Program-made: the position numbers and the translations under genes
Notes under the pieces: model-generated
Seen by the model: only the letters and a program-made list of their open reading frames with translations
The model's database searches: none
Told to the model about the DNA's origin: nothing
Source: Sepiola atlantica
Taxonomy: Eukaryota; Mollusca; Cephalopoda; Sepiida; Sepiolidae
Direction: 5' to 3'
DNA length: 64,000 nt
Assembly (NCBI GenBank): GCA_963556195.1
Contig: OY744547.1
Coordinates: 886,701-950,700, forward strand
Part shown: piece by piece, positions 1 through 12,700 of the stretch
How the letters are laid out: every line of letters begins with the position of its first letter
Numbering within the stretch: position 1 is the first letter of the stretch

Positions 1-500
1 CAAAATCGGAACCAGGTGCTTCTGCCGTTTCACCATGACATTAAAATATTCAAAGAAATGCATAAACTTTCTTATCTACTTACGTGTTAGCTGAAGATAA
101 GATTGTACAGAAAAAATTATGCAAATTCATCTAGTATTTGTTTAAGTATAAGAAAAAGAAGAAAAAAAAACGATTTTACATATTGTTAGACATTTTGTAA
201 CAAGGGAGATAACTTTAAAAAAATGTTATTACCAATTTAGAGGAAAACCAAAATGTCCAAAAAATATGAGTCCCTTGGCGACCCAGGATAAAATCGGGTG
301 ATTGAAACATATACAAGATGGTGACTACTGATAAAAATCGTTTTTTTTTTTTTTAATAAAATATTGGATGAATTTACATAATTTTTGGCGTACAGTCTTC
401 TGTTAAGCTACCACGTAAGTACATAACAAAGTTTATAGATTTCTTTAGCTATTTTTTTTTATACATGTCATGGTGAAACAGCAGAAGCACCCAGAACCAA
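1..500. mobile_element. Foldback element, family FB-1, copy a
   Basis: The two ends are inverted copies of each other. The left end (from about 18, GGTGCTTCTGC) reads like the reverse complement of the right end (about 478-492), and similarity runs inward about 150 bases through TACTTACGTG..AGCT and CAAATTCATC blocks to A-rich tracts followed by CGATTTT. The centre is unique AT-rich sequence. There is no coding capacity, so this fits a non-autonomous terminal-inverted-repeat (MITE or foldback) element. Related copies lie at 39425-39840 and 41984-42390. The outer boundary on the left is uncertain because the window starts there. Confidence 0.65.
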
Positions 501-518
501 ATCAAGGCAGCAGACCTT

Positions 519-540
519 GCACACACACACACACACACAC
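519..540. repeat. (CA)n microsatellite
   Basis: A pure dinucleotide CA run followed directly by an A tract. Confidence 0.95.
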
Positions 541-635
541 AAAAAAAAAAATGCTCAATATACTTTCAGATAGAGCTTGATAATAATTATTTATAAACTA
601 TCCTTTTATTCCACATTTTTTATTAATAAAAATTT

Positions 636-638
<3 letters not shown>

Positions 639-699
<61 letters not shown>
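639..699. repeat. (TA)n microsatellite
   Basis: About 30 uninterrupted TA units. No inverted element or ribozyme-like motif was recognised directly beside this one. 700-920 holds nothing else I can identify. Confidence 0.95.
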
Positions 700-701
<2 letters not shown>

Positions 702-927
702 CATTGACAAGATGGCACTCAGTGACGTCATGCCGCATGCATTTGAAAAAAAAAAATCCTGAATTTTCTCACGGTTCGCTTTACTATTCGATTTTAATTT
801 ATATTCAAATGAAAAGAGACGTTAAGGATTTATTAATGCACTTCTGACAAGCGGAAACCCTGTGAAAGTGCAGTAAATTGTTACGTTAAGCCATGTTTAT
901 TATTATTATTATTATATATATGGTAGT

Positions 928-1080
928 ATGAAAATATACTTATGGCAAGTAAGCTACACAGAAAACGTTTGTCTCATGCCCGAGTGGGAAATCATCAGCC
1001 AATTAGTTGCCTGATAATTTCCCCCGGGAATTAAACATAAATGTTTCTGTGTAGCTTACTTGCCATAAGTATATTTTCAT
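928..1080. repeat. Inverted repeat with two decayed hammerhead-like cores
   Basis: Arms 928-965 and 1043-1080 are almost perfect reverse complements (ATGAAAATATACTTATGGCA against its complement). Each arm leads into a hammerhead-like core of the family seen intact at 59426 and 60504. On the - strand CUGAUGA lies at 998-992 but the GAA side is altered. On the + strand the core at 1011-1017 reads CUGAUAA and is followed by UAAAC. Both have lost conserved core bases, so activity is unlikely. The shared UCUGUGUAGCUUA tail ties the pair to the 59-62 kb family. Confidence 0.6.
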
Positions 1081-1550
1081 ACTACTACTACTACTAAGCT
1101 CTACTCATGTATTGAGTAAATACTGAAAATATATATATATACATACATCATATATTATTTTATGATATTATATGTGTATATACATGAAATAGTAAAAAAA
1201 AAATATGTATTATATTATTACATGTATATATATTTTTTTTTGTTTTCATTTTATTTCGGTAAGTTCTTAGTAATCAAAGGCCCCCTTTCTGGGGCTAACA
1301 CTTTATTTCTATATGAGATACATATAAATCCGAGTGTCCAATCAAAGTTCACCTCCACCTTTCAAACGTTGAGTCAGTAAAGCAGTAAATTGGCCACTTA
1401 ATTATGTCATAGTTCATCATTATTGTGGTCTTTTCCGAATGTTACTGAATTCCAGGACAAGAATTCATCTGGTCTGGTGGAGTATTCAGCGAAGTGCTGC
1501 TACTTAAGGCAACATCACTAGGAGAAGGTGCACCATTCTTTGTATAGCCG

Positions 1551-1645
1551 TGTCGAGGGGATCGTATTTGGGCTTCGAATTATTTGTTATTTTGAATATT
1601 TGGTCAGGATTTACTTGTAGGGTGAAGTATCCTCATGTCAGGTTT
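1551..1645 (+). repeat. Diverged direct repeat, copy 1 (partner at 2453-2546)
   Basis: The blocks GGGATC, TTGGTCAGG and AAGTATCCTCATGTCAG recur in the same order and spacing at 2453-2546. The sequence between (1650-2450) is AT-rich with poly-A and poly-T runs and no recognisable gene. Confidence 0.55.
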
Positions 1646-2452
1646 AAAACAATGTGTACTTATTTATTTTTGTTACTAAATTGTTATAAAATAATTGATT
1701 AAGAAATTACAATTAAAATACTAAGCTATTTTGTTATATTTTCATTAAAAAAAAAACATATGTTGCTGTTTCACAAAATACAAAAAGAAATTTCAAAACT
1801 TTGTTTATATCAATAAAAAGAAGACATTTCAACATATTTGATTAATAAAAAAAATTTGTTATCAAAGATTTGATATTATTAAAACAAAAAAAAAATCAAA
1901 ACATATTTGATAATTTGTTTTGCTAACAACTTATTTTATTATGATAAAAATATAATTCTAAATTTTCCGTTGTTTTTTGAACAGGTGACAAAATCATATT
2001 TTTGTATTTATCTCAAACACTTACATTATTAATAAAAACAGATGTGATTGTTTTCTTATAAGTGGTTGCTATTACGATATCGTTTTGTTGTTATTAGATG
2101 AAATTTGGTACCGTTCTAATACCAGAACATCAATAATGTATCTGTGAAAAGTCTCAAATATTTATGAATTAAAAAAAAAAAAAAATTTTTTTTTAATTAT
2201 CATTTCTGATCATCCATATTTGATATGAAGTAACATTTCCTGCAGGGTAAACTGGAAGTCAGCACGGCAGTGTCATCTTCTGGATCGCCAAAGACTCACA
2301 TATGTAATGCCACGTTTTAGTTATAAGATGCAGTTTGTCTTAAGGTGGCTGGTAATAAGAGAAGTCATGTCAATGGAAAAAAGTAACTTGACAGTAGTTT
2401 CATTTTTTTCATCAAACTTGAGATTTCAGTTTGTCTTCATGAGTTAACGTTT

Positions 2453-2546
2453 TCTAGAGGGATCTTATTTGAGCTTCGAATACTATGTTATTTTGAGTAT
2501 TTGGTCAGGGTTAACGTGTAGAGTAAAGTATCCTCATGTCAGATTG
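2453..2546 (+). repeat. Diverged direct repeat, copy 2 (partner at 1551-1645)
   Basis: See the partner copy. The two copies are about 80-85 percent alike by eye and end in TATCCTCATGTCAG. They may be two parts of one old element or an ancient local duplication. 2550-2825 has a short GT run and otherwise nothing identifiable. Confidence 0.5.
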
Positions 2547-2830
2547 TCTTGACAAACCCTTGTATAGAGAAACTCGAGGATGGTGTCTAGTAGGTAATTC
2601 AAACTCTCCTCTGTGTGTGTGTGTTTCAGTATTACACACATTTGTCAGATTGGACTTCACTTAACGAATCGAGTGTACGCGTTTTGACACAGGCTCACTG
2701 CCTCTCAATTGCTCCAACAAGAAACCTAAAGATATGAAAGTCCAATAATCCAAATTTCTGTAATACTGAAAGGCCAGATGTCAGGTTGACAAAGTTCTAT
2801 GAGAGTCAGGCCTGGATGTTTCGGCTGGTA

Positions 2831-3640
2831 TGACCAGGTGTTGAGTTTTGCTGCCACACGTACGGTCTACCTGCTCGATCCATGGTTTTACGTGAGGCCC
2901 TCAAAGAAGAAGTGGGGTCGCATGACATCACCTTCGCTCTTGACAACAACAATGTTCTTCTGTGACACCAGGTGTTGAGTTTTGCTGCCACACGTACGGT
3001 CTACCTGCTCGATCCATGGTTTTACGTGAGGCCCTCAAAGAAGAAGTGGGGTCGCATGACATCACCTTCGCTCTTGACAACAACAATGTTCTTCTGTGAC
3101 ACCAGGTGTTGAGTTTTGCTGCCACACGTACGGTCTACCTGCTCGATCCATGGTTTTACGTGAGGCCCTCAAAGAAGAAGTGGGGTCGCATGACATCACC
3201 TTCGCTCTTGACAACAACAATGTTCTTCTGTGACACCAGGTGTTGAGTTTTGCTGCCACACGTACGGTCTACCTGCTCGATCCATGGTTTTACGTGAGGC
3301 CCTCAAAGAAGAAGTGGGGTCGCATGACATCACCTTCGCTCTTGACAACAACAATGTTCTTCTGTGACACCAGGTGTTGAGTTTTGCTGCCACACGTACG
3401 GTCTACCTGCTCGATCCATGGTTTTACGTGAGGCCCTCAAAGAAGAAGTGGGGTCGCATGACATCACCTTCGCTCTTGACAACAACAATGTTCTTCTGTG
3501 ACACCAGGTGTTGAGTTTTGCTGCCACACGTACGGTCTACCTGCTCGATCCATGGTTTTACGTGAGGCCCTCAAAGGAGAAGTGGGGTCGCATGACATCA
3601 CCTTCGCTCTTGACAACAACAATGTTCTTCTGTGACACCG
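2831..3640 (+). repeat. 134-bp satellite array, six near-identical units
   Basis: The unit starts at CCAGGTGTTGAGTTTTGCTG and repeats every 134 bases. Later units are almost identical; the last differs by AAAGGAGAAG in place of AAAGAAGAAG. Because 134 is not a multiple of three, the frame shifts with each unit, so the array cannot code for a continuous repeat protein. Each unit does have a roughly 40-codon open stretch on both strands, which explains the repeated short open frames. The near identity implies recent amplification or gene conversion. Confidence 0.9.
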
Positions 3641-3644
3641 GGCG

Positions 3645-3970
3645 TCATGGTTACAGTTCTAAATGACAGTCTTCTGGAGGTTGAAGGTTCAATCCTTACT
3701 ACAGGCAATAATAGCTAAGAATAACATAATAATTAACACTTCTACTTGGTCATGGCTGAAGGAACAAGAACAATCTACCTCTGTGTTGATTAAATAAAGG
3801 GTTCAGTTTGAAATTCCATATATAGGTTCGTGAGTTCAACATAACGATTCACCGGTTCGAAAAGATGCGCCTAAAGGTCAGAGGTTACATCGGCCAAAAC
3901 GTTGTGAAAATAACAACCAAGATGAGAATAGTAGTCCGAATAATCCAAATACAAATTATCAATCCTCATC
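3645..3970 (+). mobile_element. tRNA-like SINE fragment with hammerhead-like tail
   Basis: 3650-3710 resembles the second half of a tRNA-derived head, with a B-box-like GGTTCAATCC at 3686-3695. A body containing CTTGGTCATGGCTGA and AACAAGAACAATCTACC follows. The 3' part (about 3860-3960) reads CCTAAAGGTCAGAGGTTACA, TCGGCC, AAAACGTT, then GATGAGAATAGTAGTCCGAA. That tail recurs near 8985, 22310, 48040, 48620 and 49050. In other copies the motif is a hammerhead-like CUGAAGA..GGUC..GGCC..GAAACGUU; here the core has decayed. Confidence 0.55.
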
Positions 3971-3984
3971 TCAAAAATTCCGAA

Positions 3985-4500
3985 GCATAAGTTTATCCAG
4001 TTCTTGTTGAATATTGCATGGAGTATTGTTGCCACGTCGGGACCGGTGCATCATCCACCAGTCTCAACTCTTAGACAAGGTCCAAAAAAGAGTCGCCAAC
4101 TTAATAGGTCCCTCACTATCCACCAAGCTCCAGCCCCTGTCCCATCGCCGCAATGTTGCATCCTTGTGCCTGTTTTACAAGTACTTCAATGGATTGTGCT
4201 CAAATGCACTTGCTGCTCTAGCGCCCCCTCGACGTAAATACACTAGACCAACCAGAAAATCAACTAAGTCCCATCCATTCACTGTGGAGGTCCCTAGATG
4301 CCGGAAAGCCTTCTACTCCAATAGCTTCTTTCCTCGTACTGCCGGTCTCTGGAACTTCCGCTCTGCTCCCTGTTTTCCTGGCATGCAGAGGTTTAAAACT
4401 AATGTAAACAGACATCTCACTGCACAGCTTCCAACTTCGAATTACCCCCAAAACTTACACCTTAATTCTCAGTAGCCCCTTACGTCTACAGTGGCAGCCT
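3985..4500 (+). mobile_element. Non-LTR retrotransposon fragment, C-terminal RT region
   Basis: Translation from 4014 gives LLDKVQKRVANLIG, LSHRRNVASLCLFYKYFNG, RCRKAFYSNSFFPRTAGLWN and MQRFKTNVNRHL. These are the usual landmarks of the C-terminus of jockey/CR1-type LINE reverse transcriptases, just before the element's 3' end. A frameshift near 4080 separates this frame from an upstream piece reading VEYCMEYCCHVGTGASST. The element is 5'-truncated and dead. A short 3' untranslated part with TTTGGGGTGAACTA (4498-4511) ends in a T tract; the reverse of that tail recurs near 45270-45340. Confidence 0.85.
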
Positions 4501-4732
4501 GCCTTGTTTGGGGTGAACTATGATTTTTTTTTTTTTTTTTTTTATCAGTGTTAGATTAAAAAATAAATAAAACTTGCCGAGCTAACAATGTACATCTATT
4601 ACGTTTTTGTCTCCTATTATTAAATGCATTCAATTAATAGGGACTCTTCAATCCTATAAATTTCTACTTAAGCTCATAAAATCTTTTCTCATTTGTTTAC
4701 ATGTTTTTTTTTTGGTTTTTATACATTTTTTG

Positions 4733-4957
4733 TTGTACATTTTTTCTTTTTTTGTACATTTTTTCTTTTTTTGTACATTTTTTCTTTTTTTGTACATTTT
4801 TTTCTTTTTTTGTACATTTTTTCTTTTTTTGTACATTTTTTCTTTTTTGTACATTTCTTTTTTGTACATTTTTTCTTTTTTGTACATTTTTTCTTTTTTT
4901 GTACATTTTTTTTCTTTTTTTGTACATTTTTTTTCTTTTTTTGTACATTTTTTTTAA
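4733..4957. repeat. T-rich minisatellite (TGTACATTTTTTCTTTTTT)
   Basis: About 14 units of a 15-20 base T-rich motif with variable T-run length. The low-complexity F/L/C-rich and K-rich open frames here are artefacts of the repeat. 5000-5670 is AT-rich and shows nothing else. Confidence 0.9.
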
Positions 4958-5677
4958 ATAAGTTAATTTCATAAATTTACTTTATGCAAATAATGTCTTG
5001 TCAGCATTTTTGTGTCATTCTATTTTTATTTGTTTTTTGTTTTTTTTAATTTTATTTGTTTTCATCTTTAACTTTTGTTGCCAATGGCACAATTTTTTCA
5101 TCTTGGAAGACATTGAACTCGGCTTCATTTTATTAAAGATCCTTCTTGTAGGGATCTGCAAGCTTTCCTTAATATTTAAAAAAATTATTTACAAAATCGA
5201 TTATTTAAAAGTCAGACAGTAGAAAAATATAAATTTTTAGAAATAAAAAATGGGGTGGAAATTTAGATACTTTAGATTTTTGTGAAATTTTTATAGGTAT
5301 TCGACATCAAAATTCAGTATTTAAAAAAGTTTTTAGGAGGCATAATATAGGCACAACCTCCATTTGAAAATTCAAATATTTCAGATTTGCATTAAATTTG
5401 ATCTACAGTAGACATCAATTAAGGAAGATTCCCTGAATTTCGATTTTTTTTTATCTTGACATTCCGTAAGCTTAAGCCTTTAGACATTTTCTAGAATGAA
5501 AATCATCTAATGGATTTTGATCAAAATTGGAATAAGGATTCTAGACATAAAGTTTAGTAGCATTATATCTTGATTTTAATCTTTGTAAGGGGGTCATAAA
5601 AATAGTGCAAAACTGTTGAGGAATTAATGTTCCTTGTCCTGGGATTGGTATTCTTCTAGTTTTATATATATTTAAGA

Positions 5678-6238
5678 AGATTAAGGCATTTTTAACAAGA
5701 GCCAACAAAACAAAAAAAAAGCAAATATGCACAAATAAATATTACCAAAGGCAAGATAAGTTACTCTTTTACCTACCTGGATAAGTTTTTTAACTTATTT
5801 TAAAGCGTTTTTTTTTGTTGTTCAAAACAAATCGAGTGTCGAAAAACGAAATGGTCGCCCATAAGCCGTGAAAATCACTCTGAAATCGAAAATTAAACAA
5901 AATACTGGTAGAAACACATCCAGTAAATGTCACCAATCATGCAAAAATGTAATGGTCTACCAATATTTTGTTTAATTTTCAATTTTTGAGCGATTTTCAA
6001 AGCTTCTCGAGCAGGGCTTGTAGGCGACCATTTTGTTTTTCATTCTAACTAAACAGTCGATACTCGGTTTGTTTTGAACAAAAAAAAACGCTTTAAAATA
6101 AGTTAAAGCACAAAAAAACTTATCCAGGAAGGTAGAAGAGTAACTTATCTTGCCTTTGGTGACATTTATTTGTGCATATATATATTTTTTTTTCACCCCT
6201 TTTTTTGTTTTGTTGGCTCTTGTTAAAAATGCCCGAAG
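5678..6238. mobile_element. Foldback element, family FB-2, copy a
   Basis: The ends are inverted: AAGGCATTTTTAACAAGAGC near 5683 against GCTCTTGTTAAAAATGCC near 6217-6233. The arms continue inward through GGCAAGATAAGTTACTC, CCTGGATAAG, GTTCAAAACAAA and AAATTAAACAAAATA for about 250 bases each side. There is no transposase frame; the short frame on the - strand is a by-product. A second copy of the same family is at 30530-31113. Confidence 0.8.
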
Positions 6239-6324
6239 ATTAGATACATTAACTTTTGGTAGAATTAAAGTGAACTTCACTTAAATAACCTTTGCGAAAA
6301 AATAAGACTTGTTTTATTATTAAA

Positions 6325-6395
6325 AATATAATTAATTTATTTTAAATTATGATTAATTTATTTTAAATTATGATTAATTTATTTTAAATATGCAT
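6325..6395. repeat. 21-bp tandem repeat, three units
   Basis: TTAATTTATTTTAAATTATGA is present three times, the last diverged. Confidence 0.75.
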
Positions 6396-6532
6396 TAATA
6401 TCTATTCTTAGTGTGATTTTGTTAATACTTTCAATCCAAACGAATAAGCTGACTTATTCAAACCACAAATGCTTGCATATATTTTTAAGTTGCACTAACA
6501 GCCAATCGAATCACTCGATTTCCTTAGCACTC

Positions 6533-6552
6533 CTAACCCTAACCCTAACCTT
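6533..6552. repeat. Short telomere-like (CCCTAA)n run
   Basis: Three CCCTAA-type units (CTAACCCTAACCCTAACC). It may be an interstitial telomeric repeat or chance within an old element. It lies about 75 bases upstream of the first visible exon. Confidence 0.6.
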
Positions 6553-6627
6553 AGCACTTCCTTCAATAAAATATCCAACTTAGGGTTTCTATTCTACTTT
6601 TCTTATAGAATCTAAATATATTTTCAG

Positions 6628-6729
6628 ACTCACACTATGGAGAAACCTCATCTGTCAAGAAGTTCGAGAACTAAATCTTTAGAAGAAAGATTACAGGAAT
6701 ACAATGAGACACGAGCACGGATATTTAAA
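6628..6729 (+). CDS. R3HDM: R3HDM exon A (SUZ domain end)
   Basis: 102 bases, 34 codons, phase 0 at both ends; acceptor TTTTCAG, donor GTAAAT. It encodes KPHLSRSSRTKSLEERLQEY followed by NETRARIFK. The SLEER..EY...RARIF pattern is the C-terminal signature of the SUZ region, which directly follows R3H in this family. The ATG at 6637 is internal: the frame is open to the splice acceptor and the homology expects upstream sequence. Confidence 0.9.
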
Positions 6730-9700
6730 GTAAATATGTTTAACATCTTTGAAAATAATTTACGACCTTCTTCGATATAAACTTTAAATAATCTTAGCTA
6801 AAAAAAAAAAAATGGGTTAATTTTCGTAAAAATGTCTGCGAAGAAGATCTTCCTTTCAATTAATGTTCAGCGGAGGAGTTACGTTAGAATGTTGTTCGGG
6901 GTAAGATGTTGAACTGCATAAATTGGGTGAGGCCCCAATTTGAGAGATTTGGGTGGAATCACCTTTTAGTTACAATTTTTTTTTGTTATGGAAATGCTCC
7001 AGACAAGGCATGAAGCCACTTGATGTAAGGAGGTAAAAAAAAATTTTTTTTAAACTACTTCATGGTCAAAAACTAGCCAACGATAAGTGTTATATGAATA
7101 GATTCTGACTCAGAAAACAGCCATTCTCCCCCCTTTGTCAGAAACATCACTCATAGAATGTGAATACTAAAGGAAGCGAGAGTTACGAGGCTGACGAAAG
7201 TAAACCCAAGTTAGTCACTTTCTACTCTCCTTTCCATTACTGCCAGGTCCACTCTGATCGAGAATAGTAGTACCCCTATGGATTAAAGAGGTTCAGTTCT
7301 TGGCATGACATGAAACTGCATCCGGTGATGAGGCCCCAATTTGAGAGCTGGGAGAGGCGGGCACTCTTCAGTCGTCATTAGTCTTAGGTCCATTCTCACT
7401 CAGAGTGATAGTACCTGTCCTGGGTACGATACAAAACTGCATCTGGTGATATCTGCATAAATGTACATCATAAATAACTTTCTTTTTTTTCTTTTTTTTT
7501 AACAAATAATAAAATTTATATCAAAATATTAATTAATAAATTCCTCATTTGTCACTTGGACATTGTTTAGTTCAGTAGCAAGAAATCTTGATATATAATC
7601 GTATCACAGTCAATAGTTTTCTTCGAATGTCCGGCTGGCTTGGCAGGCCAAGAACAAACTTCTTCTTAATCCAGTTTTTAGTATTTCGAATGCTGCGAAT
7701 GTCCTGGACTCCGAGGTAGGCAACTTCTGGTTCTACCAGATCAAGATGTCTGAAGATACCAGCTTCCTGACTAAAAATGCACCAAACATTGATGTTATTG
7801 GGTTTTTTTTCCTTTCCCTTTGTAAAACGCAATCATGTTCTGCAAAGCCAAAAACAAAACCATTTTTTTTTTACAAAACAACCAAATTAAACCAAACACC
7901 ATGAATAAATATTTGAACATATAAAGAACTTGAAGTATAAAAACTTTTACCAAAATGACCGGATTCGGCATGAAATAATCTGAAAAGGGTTGATATGCCG
8001 TAAAACAAAACAACCAAACCAAACACCATGAATAAATATTTGAAGATATAAAGAACTTGAAGTATAAAAATTTTTACCAAAATGACCGTATTCGGCATTA
8101 AATAACCCGAAAAGGGTTGATATGCCATAAAACAAAAAAAAAAAACCAAACTGAGGTAGTCAACACCAGGTAACGTATCAAACCTGCTGTCCGTGCAGTC
8201 CGGTTCAAGAAATTCACATCAGTCAGGTTGCATACAGTCATATTGCTTCTTATGCACTCAAACCATGTCTTCCTCATTCTACCAGGCTCCCTAGTGCATG
8301 GGATATGCAAACGCGTTATAAAGTCGATGCAAGACATGGCACGCTCGACATAGCTGAACCACCTGAGACGCCGAGCGTGTAAGTCATCCGTAATCTCCCC
8401 AAGTTTTTGATAAAGCCGAATTGATGGGATCTATTTTCCAGTTTGCAGCTGCTGCACATCCATCTGATCACGGCATGATCATTACGCCAAAGCCGTTGCA
8501 GATCAGAAGTGTTTGAGGCCCGTGTCTCATCGCCGTGCAAGATGGCAGACTGAACAGAGGTTGAAAATACTTTGCTCCTATTTAAAGCAAACGCTGTGAA
8601 TAAATATTTGAAGAGTAACGTTTACCGAAATAACATTAATTAACCTGAAACTTGAAAAGGGTTGATATGCCATAAGACAAAACAATGAAGGCAAACATCA
8701 TGAATAAATATTTTATAGATATTAACAACTGAAAACAAAACTTTTTAACAAAATACGCGGATTCAGCATTAAATAACCTGAAAATGGTTGATATGCCATA
8801 AAACAAAACAGATACCTAAAAAAATTTAATTTAAAAAAAATTTTTTAAGTTTTTGCTTACAAAAAAAAAACACATTTACCTTTAAAAACTTGTAATAAAC
8901 TGACAAACGAATAAAAATAATATTTTATTTCAGAATATTTAAGGATTGATTATTTAGGTTACTTAGACTCTATTTTCACATTTCAGCCGATGTAACCTCT
9001 GACCTTCTTTAGGTGTATCTCTTCAGAACTTGGGAACCTGTATAGAATTTTTAACTGAACTTTTTTATTTAATCTGCATGGGTAGATTGTTCTCATTTTA
9101 TCAACCATGTTAGCCAATTCACACTTCTGCCTGGTCATGGCTGATGGAACGAGAACAATCTATCCCCGTCGGTTCAAAATTTCGTCCAGGTTCCAGAGAT
9201 CAACTAGAAGGTTCATAAGTTCAAAAAAAAATGCTAGATTCCTTGACTCCATTATAAAAAGGAGAGTTGTCCGTGTGTATGTCCAGAGAAAGAAATGTCC
9301 ATGGGTGGAGGAGAAAGACAGGGTTGGGGAAAGGATGAGGAAAATGGGGGAAAGAGAGAAAGATAGACGGATAGAGAGAGAGGTTCTAATAGAAATATGT
9401 TACACTTTTGTGCCGGGTAGCCCTGCTAGTCACTTATCACAGCCAAAATGATACGGGTTAATAGGATGGATGGATTTTCAGTTGAATGATGACGAATATT
9501 ATGAGAGGATTGAAAATGATGAATGGAATGAACACAATTTGATTACTCATGAGGACAATTTATAACCAAGTATTTATTGATATTAGATTTAAAAACAGTC
9601 GTGTTGTAATATGCAGGAAAGCAGTCCTGTAGTAATGTGTTTCGCAGTTGGAAGGAAACTCTGTTCATGGAAATTCTGCCTGAACTAGGCACACGGAGGA

Positions 9701-12700
9701 AGAAAAAGTTTTTACTAATGAGTCACCACTTATCAAGGCCAAAAGCCACTCGAGGATAAGGGTTAATGTGATGGATGGATTGAAGAATATTATGAGAGGA
9801 TTGAAAATGATTAATTGAAAGAATAAAGTTTGATTACTTATGGGGAAAGTTTATGACTAAGTATTGACATTGGATTTACGGATGGTCATGTTGTAGTCTG
9901 CAGGAAAGCAGTCCCGTGGTAATGTGCTCCACAGTTGAGAAGTTCTTGAAAAGAACAATGTTAACGGAAATTCTGCCTGACGCTAGACCCATGGAGTGGC
10001 AAGAAAAAGTGCACGGGATGGAATTAATTAAACAGAAAATTAGTCGTAAAATGAATCTGAATGATTCCGATGTTGTGTTGTTGCTGTTAATTTTTTAACG
10101 GTGCTCCTCTAATTAATGTTAGCCGGACGATCTTCCTCAGCAGCAATTCAAAAAAAAATGAACCCCATTTTGTCAGCTACACGATGACCCCCCCCCCCCC
10201 CCAAAAAAAATGGCACTCATGGAATCATTAATAAAATTTACAATCCTTTCTGCAATCCAATCATATTTGGTACAAATAAACTTCAATCTATGCCTGACCT
10301 GTTCACCAAGTGACATTCGTGAATGTCCATTGATATGTGAAGACACTTCAGTGATTGTCTCATCAGTAGAAAGTGGACTTCACACTCACCAGACCTTAAC
10401 GCCCCTCCCAATTTTATCTGTGAGGTTCTTTCCAGACCATTCCTGAATTTAAGAAGACCATCGCAGGCAAACTCTGGGGCATTGCAAAGAGAGGTGTGTG
10501 TCGGTTATTGACAATTTTGCACATTGTATCCAGGTGTGCTTATCATTGAGCGGTGATAAAACAAAGACTGTTGAAGATTCATTACTGATACTTGGTGGAC
10601 AAGTCAGACATAGATGAAAGTTTGTGTGTACCAAATATGGTTGGATTGCAAAAAGAATTGTGAATTTTATTAACAGTTACATGGGTGGCTTTTTTTTTTT
10701 TTAGGGTGGGAGGTCACTTTGTATTTAAAAATTATGTACCCATTGATATTTATTGAAACAATTTTAAAAATATTTTCAAAGATGAACATGAAATTGTAGG
10801 CAGCATTTTCACCATTCTTGTAATTCCAAACATCTTTAAAAATATTTTTTATTACCTTTTCAAATTAGAGCATGATTTCAATTTTGCTTTTGTTTGCATA
10901 AATTTTTTTTTTTTTTTTCAATAAATAGCAGACATAATCTAATAATGATACAATGTCAGCTCCCTGCCGTTTTTTTTTTTTTAAATGTTATATTCATAAT
11001 TATTATCGATTAAAAAAAAAAAAAATATATCTATAAATAATATAGATATCGCTGAACAGCAACCTTACTAATTTATATCTTTTTGTATTATCATTAGGTA
11101 TCTTCCCATCCACCCACCCCTCGTTCATAAATGATTGTTTATAAAAAGAATTGAATAAGAACTCATGTAGAGTAATCATTAAATATTTCGTATTACAATT
11201 TGTTTCTTTTTAGTCGCCACAAGCGTCAATGGATGATCCTCAGCTGAATATTATGTAAGTTTATTTGATTTGACTTTTTATCAAAATTTAACTCCAATAT
11301 TTTTGCATTTCACAAATAGATTTTTGAGTTAAATGAATGTAATTTGCAATTAAACAAAATTCGTTTATATGAGTATAAGTTTTTTTTATTTGACATTTTT
11401 AAAAGCAATTAATATTTGAATTAACATTTTGTAAAGAAATTCATATAAGAATTAATTTTTTCTGAAGCAGTTTATATTAAAATTGATTTTTTTAAAGTAA
11501 TTCCTATTAGAATTGACTTTGGTGAAGCAATTTATATTTAAATTGATGTTTTGTAAAAGAATTCATACTAGAATTGACATTTTTTTAAACAATTCATACT
11601 AGAATTGACATTTTTTTAAACAATTCATACTAGAATTGACATTTTTTTAAACAATTCATACTAGAATTGACATTTTTAAAAGCAATTAATATTTGAATTG
11701 ACATCTTTAGAAGCAATTAATATTTGAATTGACATCTTTAGAAGCAATTAATATTTGAATTGACATTTTTAGAAGCAATTAATATTTGAATTGACATTTT
11801 TTAAAAGCAATTAATATTTGAATTGACATTTTTAAAAGCAATTAATATTTGAATTGACATTTTTAAAAGCAATTAATATTTGAATTGACATTTTTTAAAA
11901 GCAATTAATATTTGAATTGACATTTTTAAAAGCAATTAATATTTGAATTGACATTTTTTAAAAGCAATTAATATTTGAATTGACATTTTTTTAAAGCAAT
12001 TAATATTTGAATTGACATTTTTTAAAAGCAATTAATATTTGAATTGACATTTTTTAAAAGCAATTAATATTTGAATTGACATTTTTAAAAGCAATTAATA
12101 TTGGAATTGACATGTTTAAAAGCAATTAATATTTGAATTGACATTGGGGAGGGGGGGTCTTATTTAGATTTTACTCCTAGCATGTCGGAGGTATAATAAT
12201 TGTGGGTAAATCTTTATTTTCATAATTTGCTGTATTAATTTCAGGAGGAAACTTTCTCGACCTGCGAGCTTAGGAGGAAGCAAAGAAGATCTTGGCTCTC
12301 GTCCCTGGAGTAGCACCGATTCGTCAAGTGGTTATGGCACTGACAGTTCGGTAAAATCAAGAGTTCCTGTTACGAAAGCTGGAAGTTTTGGCGGTTTTTC
12401 AAATTCTCATAGTGTTAAAACTGGAATATTTCGTGGTAACAGTTTGTCAAAAACAGGTTGGTTGGTTTTGTTGATTTTTGATTGCGAATTATATCTATAT
12501 AGACTTTATCTATAATATATCTATATAGAATGCTAAAACTCTGTATTATATCGAATACTAAAACTCTGAAAATCTTACTTGCTTGCACATTGAATGTTTT
12601 AGATGATGGGAGGAAAGGTGAATGAAACAAGAAGTGGTGGGAGGAGGGCAATAGAGGAGTAGTAGTAACAGCAAAATCATAAAGGAGTGTACGAGGATAA

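Noticed and set aside
4607..4974. Phe/Leu-rich and Lys-rich open frames of 77-116 codons
   Set aside because: They come entirely from a T-rich minisatellite and appear in several frames and both strands.
7572..7832. 86-codon - strand frame with VAYLGVQDIRSIRNTK
   Set aside because: It looks less random than most, but I recognise no family and one end lies in the IR-2 lead repeat. Not enough to call a gene.
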